DNA from: Candidatus Dormiibacterota bacterium
Lineage (GTDB): Bacteria; Chloroflexota; Dormibacteria; UBA8260
DNA length: 8,767 nt
Assembly (NCBI GenBank): GCA_955652545.1
Contig: CATPCA010000050.1
Span: 1-8,767 of the forward strand
Direction: 5' to 3'
The first letter of the stretch is position 1; the number at the start of each line of letters is the position of its first letter. Under the pieces are notes generated by a model. It was not told the origin of the DNA. It made no database searches and worked only from the letters and a program-made list of their open reading frames with translations. The position numbers and the translations under genes are program-made. Of this stretch, positions 1-5,510 are shown piece by piece.

Positions 1-127
1 CGGCGACGAGCGGCGTGGCCTGGCCTGGCTTGCGGCCGCCGGCATCGACCCTGGGCGCCGGCCGGGCACGCTCGACATCGACGAATGGCACCGCATCGCC
101 CTTTGCGCCCGTACCCTTGACGCCTAG
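1..127 (+). CDS. rsmA: RsmA (KsgA) 16S rRNA dimethyladenosine transferase, C-terminal fragment
   Basis: This is the 3' end of a gene that begins before the window; the reading frame runs from base 2 to the TAG at 125-127. The 41 visible residues contain LAAAGIDPGRRPGTLDIDEW and then HRIALCARTLDA. This matches the usual C-terminus of RsmA/KsgA, where a short helical domain reads roughly L-x-x-A-G-I-D-P-x-R-R-x-E-x-L-(S/D)-(V/I)-(E/D)-E-(F/W). RsmA dimethylates two adjacent adenosines (A1518/A1519 in E. coli) in helix 45 of 16S rRNA during late 30S assembly. The catalytic Rossmann domain is outside the window and cannot be checked. The next gene begins 2 bases after the stop, so the two are probably co-transcribed. 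The identification rests on a short tail, but that tail is characteristic. Confidence 0.85.
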   Translation, partial: GDERRGLAWLAAAGIDPGRRPGTLDIDEWHRIALCARTLDA

Positions 128-129
128 CC

Positions 130-1515
130 GTGACCGAACCGAGCATCTCCTTCCAGCCCGGCGACGAGGTTGCGCCACCTGCGTCCCGCCGACTCCACGC
201 CGCGCGGGCCGCAGTGCCGCCGCTGCTCGACGAACGCCGGGGCTTCCGGGCGGTGATCTCGCGGCCGGATTTCAGGAAGCTGTGGCTGGCCCAGGCGGCG
301 AGTCAGTTGGCCGACAAGTTCCTGATGTTCACCCTGCTCATCGTCGTCTTCGACCTGAGCCGTCGAGCCTCGATCCAGTCGGTGCTGATGATCGCCTACA
401 CGCTGCCGTCGGTTTTCCTCAGCGCACCCGCGGGGGTGATTGCCGATCGCTACGACAAGCGGACCCTGATGATCGGCACCAACCTCATCCGCGGCGTCCT
501 GGTGCTGCTGATCCCACTCATCGAGGTGCTGCCCGTCGTTGGACACCAGGCCTGGCCGCTGATCGTCATCACGTTCCTGTTCAGCGGCGTCGGCCAGGTG
601 TTCGCGCCCGCCGAGGCGGCGAGCATCCCCTCCCTGGTGCGACGCGGCCAGATCATGGGCGCAACCTCGCTGTTCATGACCACGGTCATCCTCACCCTGG
701 TACTCGGTGTGCCGGCGGCGACGCTGGCCATCCGGCTGGTGGGCGAGCGCGCCCCGTTCTACATCGCCGCCGCGTTGTTCGCGCTTGCCGCCATCGCCAT
801 CTGGCGTATCGGTACATCGTTGCGCGCCGTGCGGACGGTGCCCCGACCGCCGAGCCTGCGCAGCGAGCTCCGCGAGGGGATCAGGCTGATCGCCGGCAAC
901 CCGGCGATCCGGCTCGGCCTGTACCAGCTGGCCACAGCCCTGGTGGTCGTCTTCACCGTGTTCGCGCTGGGACCGGTGTTCATGGTGCGTGAGCTGCACC
1001 GCTCCGACCAGGACACGTACCTCGTCCTGATCCCGGCGACGCTCGGGCTCGTCGCCATGGCAGCGGCGCTGGCCCAGCGTCCCAGCGCCTCACTCTCCAA
1101 AGCGACCACGCTGATCGCCGCCCTCGGCGTGGGCGGGGCGTCGCTGGCGGCGATCGGGATCGCGCCGCCGCTGTTCAGCCATTTTGATGTGCAGGGCGCC
1201 CTGGTGCCGGTGGTGCTGGTGCTCAGCGGCGTGTTCGGCTGCGCCCTCGGCGCGCTGCTGATCCCTGCCTTCACCGTGCTCCAGGAGCGTACCGACGAGG
1301 AGTCCCGGGGGCGAATCTTCGGCAGCATCTTCGCGGTCATCAATGCGGCGGTGGCGATTCCGCTGCTCGTCGCCGGGATCATCGCCGATGCCGTCGGGGT
1401 TTCCAGCGTTGTGGCCGGACTTGGCGTCATCATCGTGCTCGGCGCCGTGGTCGCTCGGCTGGTCTTCTGGCAGCAGCTGGCGGTGCTCGACGCGGTAACG
1501 GACGCCGACGACTGA
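130..1515 (+). CDS. Major facilitator superfamily transporter (MFS_3 / EntS-like exporter)
   Basis: A 461-residue integral membrane protein. A hydrophilic N-terminus of about 45 residues is followed by R-P-D-F-R-K-L-W-L-A-Q, typical of the first helix of MFS_3-type exporters. The MFS motif A loop between TM2 and TM3 is clear at residues 102-111 (G-V-I-A-D-R-Y-D-K-R). Hydrophobic segments continue to about residue 447, consistent with 12 helices. A basic cytoplasmic loop lies at about 228-258, between the two six-helix halves. A second motif-A-like stretch (R-T-D-E-E-S-R-G-R-I-F-G) lies near 387-398. Related proteins export siderophores or drugs by proton antiport; the substrate here cannot be deduced. 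The GTG start is the first in frame after the rsmA stop, 2 bases away, and has no clear Shine-Dalgarno, so it may rely on coupling. The true N-terminus could lie slightly downstream. Confidence 0.88.
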   Translation: MTEPSISFQPGDEVAPPASRRLHAARAAVPPLLDERRGFRAVISRPDFRKLWLAQAASQLADKFLMFTLLIVVFDLSRRASIQSVLMIAYTLPSVFLSAPAGVIADRYDKRTLMIGTNLIRGVLVLLIPLIEVLPVVGHQAWPLIVITFLFSGVGQVFAPAEAASIPSLVRRGQIMGATSLFMTTVILTLVLGVPAATLAIRLVGERAPFYIAAALFALAAIAIWRIGTSLRAVRTVPRPPSLRSELREGIRLIAGNPAIRLGLYQLATALVVVFTVFALGPVFMVRELHRSDQDTYLVLIPATLGLVAMAAALAQRPSASLSKATTLIAALGVGGASLAAIGIAPPLFSHFDVQGALVPVVLVLSGVFGCALGALLIPAFTVLQERTDEESRGRIFGSIFAVINAAVAIPLLVAGIIADAVGVSSVVAGLGVIIVLGAVVARLVFWQQLAVLDAVTDADD

Positions 1516-1533
1516 AGCCGCCGTCGCCAGCTC

Positions 1534-1569
1534 TCGTCGCGGCCGTGCAACGACGTCGTCGCGGCTGTG
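1534..1569 (+). repeat. Pair of 14-base direct repeats upstream of the zinc-ribbon gene
   Basis: TCGTCGCGGCCGTG at 1534-1547 recurs as TCGTCGCGGCTGTG at 1556-1569. There is one mismatch and the period is 22 bases, about two helical turns. It lies just after the MFS stop, in the 145-base gap before the zinc-ribbon gene. It could be a tandem operator or a chance GC-rich duplication. Nothing else in bases 1516-1640 is recognisable. Confidence 0.5.
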
Positions 1570-1648
1570 TCATATCTCCCTCGGTCCCGCCACCCGGTGC
1601 AAAGCTGGCCGGCACCGTTCCCCTCGATGCGGGTTTGCTCTGGGAAGT

Positions 1649-1652
1649 GGAG
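1649..1652 (+). promoter_or_regulatory. Shine-Dalgarno site of the zinc-ribbon gene
   Basis: GGAG lies 8 bases before the ATG at 1661. This fixes the start of the 61-residue gene and supports its reality despite its small size. Confidence 0.65.
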
Positions 1653-1660
1653 AAGACAAG

Positions 1661-1846
1661 ATGCGGGCCATCGTCACGTGCGAGTGCTGCGGGCACCGTC
1701 AGGCCGTTGCCAGGCCCATCCGCTCGCCCGAGGCGTTCCATGTCGTCTGCCACGAGTGCGAGGGCGTTCTGCGGGTGGAGGTCACCGCCGACGACCTGAG
1801 CACGGCCCAGAAGAGCGTGGGCCGTTCGCGGAAGGCAACGGTGTAG
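1661..1846 (+). CDS. Small zinc-ribbon protein of unknown function
   Basis: A 61-residue protein with two CxxC knuckles: C7-E-C-C10 and C30-H-E-C33 (C9 is an extra Cys in the first knuckle). They are separated by 19 residues, the layout of a treble-clef or zinc-ribbon fold. After the second knuckle comes a beta-like stretch (G-V-L-R-V-E-V) and then a polar basic tail (residues 47-61). It has no membrane segment or signal peptide. The ATG is preceded by GGAG at good spacing. It stands alone between the MFS gene and tRNA-Val, with 145 bases before it and 81 after. Small ribbons like this often bind nucleic acid or serve as accessory subunits, but I do not recognise the family and assign no function. 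A hairpin CCGGA-AACG-TCCGG (1850-1863) follows the stop but has no T-tract. Confidence 0.75.
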   Translation: MRAIVTCECCGHRQAVARPIRSPEAFHVVCHECEGVLRVEVTADDLSTAQKSVGRSRKATV

Positions 1847-1879
1847 AGACCGGAAACGTCCGGGGGGAACGTGTCCGAC

Positions 1880-1888
1880 TGGTATCAT
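1880..1888 (+). promoter_or_regulatory. Candidate extended -10 promoter for tRNA-Val
   Basis: TGG followed by TATCAT (1883-1888) matches the extended -10 pattern TGn-TATAAT with one mismatch. It would start transcription near 1895, about 33 bases before the mature tRNA. No convincing -35 box is visible at the expected distance, as is common for extended -10 promoters. A similar TGG-TATGCT element precedes infC. Confidence 0.45.
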
Positions 1889-1927
1889 CAGCGGACTTCC
1901 GCGGGCCGGGTGCCGGTCGTGCGTCCC

Positions 1928-2004
1928 GGGCGCATAGCTCAGTTGGTACGAGCGCTGCGTTGACATCGCAGAGGTCTCTGGTTCGAATCCAGATGCGCCC
2001 ACCA
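1928..2004 (+). tRNA. tRNA-Val (anticodon GAC), CCA encoded
   Basis: The full cloverleaf can be folded by hand. The acceptor stem GGGCGCA (1928-1934) pairs perfectly with TGCGCCC (1994-2000). The D stem is GCTC/GAGC (1937-1940/1950-1953) around a 9-base loop with GG. The anticodon stem is CTGCG/CGCAG (1955-1959/1967-1971) with loop TTGACAT; the anticodon GAC is at 1962-1964. The variable loop has 5 bases. The T stem is TCTGG/CCAGA (1977-1981/1989-1993) around TTCGAAT. The discriminator is A2001, and CCA (2002-2004) is genome-encoded. It reads GUC and GUU valine codons. No intrinsic terminator with a T-tract is visible downstream. Confidence 0.97.
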
Positions 2005-2263
2005 CTGCCTTCCCAGACCACCACGGTTGCGGCAGACCTCGGCCCCCCCCAGGGGTGGCTGATCGATGACCGCGATGCGCACCCGATTGACCAACCTGGC
2101 TGGTTGTCGTCTGCCGATTCAACTTGGTGCAGCACAGCGGCGCGTGGCTCACTGATCGCGGACGCTGCGGCTCGTATACCAAGTCGTGGCCGTGCATGTG
2201 GTCCGCGCTGACCCCACGGTCGTCATGACACGTCTTAAGAACTTTTCATGCTCGGACCCTGCG

Positions 2264-2323
2264 CACACTTTGCCCACAGGTCGCTGGAGGCACTCCAAAC
2301 CAGTTGTCCACACTTTGCACAGG
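2264..2323 (+). repeat. Direct repeat containing two DnaA-box-like 9-mers
   Basis: CACACTTTGCCCACAGG (2264-2280) and CACACTTTGCACAGG (2309-2323) are near-identical, differing by a 2-base gap. Overlapping them in the same orientation are TTGCCCACA (2270-2278) and TTGTCCACA (2304-2312), spaced 34 bases start to start. TTGTCCACA is the favoured DnaA box of high-GC bacteria such as Streptomyces and Mycobacterium; the first copy differs from it at one base. A weaker relative, TTGTGCACT, is at 2346-2354. No dnaA, dnaN or gidA gene is nearby, so an origin is unlikely. A DnaA-responsive regulatory region for the downstream gene, or a DnaA-titrating site, is possible. Confidence 0.45.
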
Positions 2324-2387
2324 CTGACGTGCTACCGCGCGAATGTTGTGCACTGATGTCAAGCGCGCATGTATCACATCTGGCCCA

Positions 2388-2418
2388 TTGACAACGCGCG
2401 TGAGCCGCGCCGTACACT
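2388..2418 (+). promoter_or_regulatory. Leaderless-type promoter of the Cys-rich small gene
   Basis: A perfect -35 box TTGACA (2388-2393) lies 19 bases before a -10 box TACACT (2413-2418, 4 of 6 consensus). The -10 box ends 7 bases before the GTG at 2426, so the transcript should begin at or next to that GTG. The 19-base spacer is longer than the usual 17, which lowers confidence. Confidence 0.55.
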
Positions 2419-2425
2419 GCCGCCC

Positions 2426-2737
2426 GTGGCAGGTCAGGACAACATCGATCCGGACGACGCGCAGCGTCCGCAGCGTCGCATCTGTGCGCGACGTGGGTGC
2501 GCGGTACCGGTGAAGAAGGCAACAGCAAAGTACTGCAGCGTTCGCTGCTGCTCGCTCGACCCTGAGCGTCACGCGCGACTCAGCGTGTCGGCGCGGCGTT
2601 CGACACGTCGTGTCATTCCGATGACACGGCAGCTCAGGCTCGGACTGGTGGCAGCCAACAATCCAGAGGCGGCGCTGGCCATGTTCTCTGAGGGGCGCGA
2701 GGACGTCCCGCGCGGCATGTCCCGGCTCTGCAGCTGA
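2426..2737 (+). CDS. Small Cys-rich zinc-finger-like protein of unknown function
   Basis: A 103-residue basic protein when started at GTG 2426. Cysteines form C20-x4-C25-x11-C37-x3-C41, with a further C42, inside the segment R-I-C-A-R-R-G-C ... K-Y-C-S-V-R-C-C. The Y-C-S-x-x-C piece resembles treble-clef zinc fingers that end in 'YCSxxCR'. An Arg-rich stretch follows (about residues 48-63), suggesting nucleic-acid binding. The C-terminal third ([17 protein letters not shown]) may be helical. An upstream in-frame ATG at 2369 would give 122 residues, but it has no SD and would place the promoter inside the gene, so GTG 2426 is preferred. Codon third positions are less GC-rich than in thrS, possibly indicating a recent or weakly expressed gene. 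I do not recognise the family. Confidence 0.65.
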   Translation: MAGQDNIDPDDAQRPQRRICARRGCAVPVKKATAKYCSVRCCSLDPERHARLSVSARRSTRRVIPMTRQLRLGLVAANNPEAALAMFSEGREDVPRGMSRLCS

Positions 2738-2759
2738 CCGGGGCCTCAACACTGCGGCG

Positions 2760-2787
2760 TCGACGCGCCCGGCGGCATCTCTACAAT
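2760..2787 (+). promoter_or_regulatory. Leaderless-type promoter of thrS
   Basis: The -10 box TACAAT (2782-2787, 5 of 6 consensus) lies 8 bases before the thrS ATG. A partial -35, TCGACG (2760-2765, 4 of 6), lies 16 bases upstream of it. Transcription would start at or within a base or two of the ATG, leaving no room for an SD, and none is visible. The region between the previous stop (2735-2737) and here has no T-tailed hairpin. Confidence 0.6.
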
Positions 2788-2795
2788 TCGCCGCC

Positions 2796-4616
2796 ATGCC
2801 CGACGACATCGTCGACGACTCCGCCGAGGCAGGTCCGCCGCTCGCAGTCCCGGCTGAGCTGACCCTCGACATCCTCCGCCACAGCGCGGCGCACCTGATG
2901 GCCGCCGCAGTGGTCGAGCTATACCCGGGCGCGGAGTACGACGTCGGCCCGGCCACCATGGAGGGGTTCTTCTACAACTTCCGCCTTCCGGGCGGCGCGC
3001 ACTTCGTGGAGGAGGACCTCTCCCGAATCGAGACCAGGATGAAGGAGCTGTCCAAACGGCGGATCCCCTACGAACGCGAGGTGATGTCTCGCGACGAGGC
3101 ACGTCAGCTCTTCAGCGACCTTCACCAGACCTTCAAGGTCGACATCATCGACCGCATGGGGGACGAGGTTGGGGAGGTCGGGATCTATCGCACCGGCAAT
3201 TTCGTCGACCTCTGCCGCGGCCCTCACGTCGCCCACTCCGGCCAGCTTCGCGCGGTCAAGCTGCTGCGCGTCGCCGGCGTCTACTGGCGCGGTGACGAGC
3301 ACAACGAGCAGCTGCAGCGCGTGTACGGAACGGCGTTCTTCGAGCGCGAGCAGCTCGACGCCTTCATCGCCCAGCGCGAGGAGGCCAGACGTCGCGACCA
3401 CCGCCGGCTCGGGGCCGAGCTCGACCTCTTCTCCTTCCCCGAGGAGATCGGCTCGGGACTCCCCGTGTTCCATCCCAAGGGCGGTCTGGTGCGCAAGCTG
3501 ATGGAGGACTACTCGCGGCAGCGCCATGAGGAGGCGGGGTACGAGTTCGTCAACTCGCCGCACATCACCAAGGAGGACCTGTTCCAGACCTCGGGACACC
3601 TCGACTGGTTCGCGGACGGCATGTTCCCACCGATGGAGCTGGACGGCGGCACCAAGTACTACCTGAAGCCGATGAACTGCCCCTTCCACATCCTCATCTA
3701 TCGCAGCCGGCCGCGCAGCTACCGCGAGCTGCCGCTGCGACTCTTCGAGTTCGGAGCTGTCTACCGCTACGAAAAGTCCGGCGTCATCCACGGACTCACC
3801 CGCGTCCGCGGCCTCACCATGGACGACGCGCACATCTTCTGCACCCGTGCACAGATGGCTACTGAGCTGCATTCGCTTCTGACCTTCGTGCTTGATCTGC
3901 TGCGCGACTTCGGGCTCACCGACTTCTACCTCGAGCTGTCGACCAAGCCACCCGACAAGGCAGTGGGCACCGATGAGGAGTGGGCGGAGGCGACCGAGGA
4001 GCTGCGCTCCGCCGCGATGGCGATGAACCTCGACCTGGTGATGGACGAGGGCGGCGGTGCGTTCTACGGGCCAAAGATCTCCGTGCAGGCACGCGACGCG
4101 ATCGGCCGTACCTGGCAGATCTCCACGGTTCAGGTCGATTTCCAGTTCCCCCAGCGGTTCGACCTCAGCTTCGTCGAGCCGGATGGCAGCCAGGCGCGCC
4201 CGATCATGATCCACCGGGCTCTGTTCGGCTCCATCGAGCGCTTCTTCGGGCTGCTGCTCGAGCACTACGCAGGTCACTTCCCACTCTGGCTCGCGCCCGT
4301 GCAGGTGGCGATCATCCCGGTGCAGGACGACTCCCCCGAGGTGATCAGCTACGTGTCGGCGCTGGCGGATCGGCTGCGCGCCGCCGGCCTGCGTGCTGAT
4401 GTCGACGACAAGCCCGGCGTGCGCATGCAGGGGCGCATCCGCGACGCGGTAAAGCAGAAGGTGCCCTACGTGGTGGTGGTCGGCCGCAACGACATCGACC
4501 GCGGCGACGACGTGGTCACGGTGCGTGCGACGCGCACCGGCTCGCAGGAGGACCTCGCGGTGTTCGACCTCGTGGAGCGACTGGTGCGCGAGGCGGCCGA
4601 GCGCCGGCCCCGCTGA
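2796..4616 (+). CDS. thrS: Threonyl-tRNA synthetase, TGS-less form
   Basis: A 606-residue class II aminoacyl-tRNA synthetase that charges tRNA-Thr. The editing (N2) domain begins almost at once: H29-S-A-A-H33, and later C140-R-G-P-H144, supply the HxxxH and CxxxH residues that clear Ser-tRNA-Thr. The catalytic core (about 205-495) holds motif 1 ([11 protein letters not shown], from 219) and motif 2 around R324-Y-E-K-S-G. Motif 3 is R474-A-L-F-G-S-I-E-R. The catalytic zinc ligands appear as C295 (M-N-C-P-F-H), H346 (D-D-A-H-I-F) and H473. The anticodon-binding domain covers about 497-600. The E. coli enzyme (642 residues) has an extra N-terminal TGS domain of about 60 residues; here only about 23 residues precede the editing domain. 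Cyanobacterial ThrRS is also short at this end. The ATG follows a -10 box by 8 bases. tlyA follows after 9 bases, likely as an operon. Confidence 0.97.
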   Translation: MPDDIVDDSAEAGPPLAVPAELTLDILRHSAAHLMAAAVVELYPGAEYDVGPATMEGFFYNFRLPGGAHFVEEDLSRIETRMKELSKRRIPYEREVMSRDEARQLFSDLHQTFKVDIIDRMGDEVGEVGIYRTGNFVDLCRGPHVAHSGQLRAVKLLRVAGVYWRGDEHNEQLQRVYGTAFFEREQLDAFIAQREEARRRDHRRLGAELDLFSFPEEIGSGLPVFHPKGGLVRKLMEDYSRQRHEEAGYEFVNSPHITKEDLFQTSGHLDWFADGMFPPMELDGGTKYYLKPMNCPFHILIYRSRPRSYRELPLRLFEFGAVYRYEKSGVIHGLTRVRGLTMDDAHIFCTRAQMATELHSLLTFVLDLLRDFGLTDFYLELSTKPPDKAVGTDEEWAEATEELRSAAMAMNLDLVMDEGGGAFYGPKISVQARDAIGRTWQISTVQVDFQFPQRFDLSFVEPDGSQARPIMIHRALFGSIERFFGLLLEHYAGHFPLWLAPVQVAIIPVQDDSPEVISYVSALADRLRAAGLRADVDDKPGVRMQGRIRDAVKQKVPYVVVVGRNDIDRGDDVVTVRATRTGSQEDLAVFDLVERLVREAAERRPR

Positions 4617-4625
4617 CCAGGACAC

Positions 4626-5342
4626 GTGGTGCGCGCCGGACGTCTCCTCCTCGACGTGGTGCGCGAGACCTTCCCGGAGGATGACGCCAGAGCCCTCATC
4701 TCAGCCGGGAATGTCCTCGTCGACGGCGTCCCCGTGACCAGCGTCCGCTCGCGCGTGCGGGCCGGCGCGCATGTCAGCACGCGCCCGACGACGGTGCTTC
4801 GCGGCTCGGCCAAGCTGCGCGCCGCGCTGGATGCCTTCGACGTGGGCGTCGCGGGCCGGGTGGGGCTCGACGTCGGCGCGGCGGCAGGGGGGTTCACGAC
4901 GGTGCTGCTCGGCGCCGGCGCGCGACGCGTCTACGCGGTCGACGCCGGCCACGGTCAGCTGCTCGGCTCGCTGCGCCAGGACGAGCGGGTCATCAACCTC
5001 GAAGCGGTCAACGTGTCTGAGCTCGACACCGCGCTGGTCCCGGACACCATCGAGGTGATCACCATCGATGTCTCGTACCTCAGCCTCAGCGCCGCGGTGG
5101 CTCAGCTCGATCGTCTGCGGATCGCGCCCGGGGCGGTCCTCGTCGGCCTGGTGAAGCCGATGTTCGAGCTGCGCACCGCGACCGCGCCGTCTGACCGGGC
5201 CAGCCTCGACGCTGCGCTCGCCGCCGCATCGGCGGGAGTCACGGCGGCGGGCTGGGAGGTGAGAGGGTGGGTGGATTCACCGGTCACGGGCAGCCGCGGG
5301 GCCCGCGAGATGCTGCTCCACGGCGTGCGCCATGTGAGGTAG
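4626..5342 (+). CDS. tlyA: TlyA-family rRNA (cytidine-2'-O)-methyltransferase
   Basis: A 238-residue protein with an N-terminal S4 RNA-binding domain (about 4-55; A-R-A-L-I-S-A-G-N-V-L-V-D-G) and an FtsJ/RrmJ-like SAM methyltransferase domain (about 60-238). The SAM-binding stretch is G-L-D-V-G-A-A-A-G-G-F-T (80-91), followed by V-Y-A-V-D-A-G-H-G-Q-L. The catalytic K-D-K-E tetrad appears as K63, D148, K177 and E228. TlyA enzymes 2'-O-methylate C1920 of 23S rRNA, and longer type II forms also C1409 of 16S rRNA. Mycobacterial TlyA has 268 residues; this shorter form, trimmed at both ends, fits type I (23S only), which is inference. Methylation at these sites gives capreomycin sensitivity. Two adjacent GTG codons (4626, 4629) could start it; AGGA at 4619-4622 is better spaced for the second. 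The family's old name 'hemolysin' is not supported as a function. Confidence 0.93.
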   Translation: MVRAGRLLLDVVRETFPEDDARALISAGNVLVDGVPVTSVRSRVRAGAHVSTRPTTVLRGSAKLRAALDAFDVGVAGRVGLDVGAAAGGFTTVLLGAGARRVYAVDAGHGQLLGSLRQDERVINLEAVNVSELDTALVPDTIEVITIDVSYLSLSAAVAQLDRLRIAPGAVLVGLVKPMFELRTATAPSDRASLDAALAAASAGVTAAGWEVRGWVDSPVTGSRGAREMLLHGVRHVR

Positions 5343-5356
5343 CTGCTGCTGGGTGG

Positions 5357-5365
5357 TGGTATGCT
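5357..5365 (+). promoter_or_regulatory. Candidate extended -10 promoter of infC
   Basis: TGG followed by TATGCT (5360-5365) matches TGn-TATAAT with two mismatches in the hexamer. It begins 15 bases after the tlyA stop and would start transcription near 5372. This gives infC a leader of about 140 nt. No good -35 is visible. It resembles the TGG-TATCAT element before tRNA-Val. Confidence 0.45.
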
Positions 5366-5459
5366 CACGCGTCGGACGCCACCGTGGCGCCGCAAAGAGG
5401 GTCCGTGTGCTGCGGCCCCCACCTTCCGGGTTCGCCTTGGAGGTCCAGATCAATCCGGG

Positions 5460-5496
5460 CCTGGATAGCGGATCGCTGTCCAGGTTTTTGTGTTTT
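5460..5496 (+). terminator. Intrinsic terminator / attenuator directly before the infC SD
   Basis: CCTGGATAGCG (5460-5470) and CGCTGTCCAGG (5474-5484) form an 11-bp stem, all Watson-Crick except one G-U, closed by the 3-base loop GAT. TTTTTGTGTTTT (5485-5496) follows at once. This is the clearest Rho-independent terminator in the window. It ends exactly where the infC SD (GGAGG, 5497-5501) begins, so it lies inside the infC leader and cannot simply be a terminator for the preceding operon. Confidence 0.82.
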
Positions 5497-5501
5497 GGAG
5501 G
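5497..5501 (+). promoter_or_regulatory. infC Shine-Dalgarno that points to an ATC start
   Basis: GGAGG lies 9 bases before ATC at 5511. The first standard in-frame start, GTG 5490, is upstream of this SD and overlaps the terminator T-tract, so it is an unlikely start. Confidence 0.8.
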
Positions 5502-5510
5502 TTTCCACCC

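Larger units (their letters stand above)
2005..2425. other. Gene-free intergenic region with regulatory signals
   Basis: About 420 bases with no credible gene on either strand. It holds a run of eight C (2043-2050) and a weak CAACC/GGTTG hairpin near 2089-2103. A locally AT-rich patch with CTTAAG lies near 2234-2250. The DnaA-box-like direct repeats (2264-2323) follow, and the region ends in the TTGACA/TACACT promoter (2388-2418). I see no T-tailed terminator for the upstream tRNA. Confidence 0.7.
5372..5510 (+). promoter_or_regulatory. infC leader, candidate attenuator (L20-leader-like role)
   Basis: The stretch between the putative transcription start and the infC start codon can form several helices. 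These are CGCCA/TGGCG (5377-5381/5385-5389), GCCGCA/TGCGGC (5389-5394/5411-5416) and the terminator hairpin at 5460-5484. GTCCAG (5443-5448) can pair with CTGGAT (5461-5466), one G-U included. That pairing would use the 5' arm of the terminator, so it is a possible antiterminator. In Bacillus subtilis the infC-rpmI-rplT operon is controlled by L20 through a leader terminator; the position and logic here are similar. I cannot show an L20 site from sequence alone. Confidence 0.5.

Noticed and set aside
1850..1863. Hairpin CCGGA-AACG-TCCGG after the zinc-ribbon gene as a terminator
   Set aside because: The stem is only 5 bp and is followed by G-rich sequence, not a T-tract.
2005..2060. Terminator for tRNA-Val
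   Set aside because: CTGCC/GGCAG pairing spans a long loop and the C8/GGGG pair gives a tiny stem; neither has a following T-run.
1782..2135. Minus-strand open frame of 117 codons
   Set aside because: Contains W-I-R-T-R-D-L-C, another known antisense-tRNA artefact, and has no SD or family resemblance.
1430..2197. Minus-strand open frame of 255 codons across tRNA-Val
   Set aside because: Its middle (G-A-S-G-F-E-P-E-T-S-A) is the antisense reading of the tRNA, a familiar false protein in databases; the rest is a shadow of the MFS and zinc-ribbon genes.
1567..2211. Plus-strand open frame of 214 codons through the zinc-ribbon gene and the tRNA
   Set aside because: It reads straight through a complete tRNA and an SD-supported gene in another frame; composition is Arg/Pro/Ser shadow-like.
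2264..2323. Chromosomal replication origin
   Set aside because: Only two convincing boxes, no AT-rich unwinding region beside them and no dnaA, dnaN or gidA in the window.
2919..4625. Minus-strand 568-codon open frame opposite thrS
   Set aside because: It is a shadow of the strongly supported thrS gene, a common effect in GC-rich DNA; the sequence shows no recognisable domain.
5405..5510. Possible leader peptide starting GTG 5406 upstream of infC
   Set aside because: The frame stays open far past the infC start, has no SD, and shows no run of regulatory codons such as Thr or Phe.
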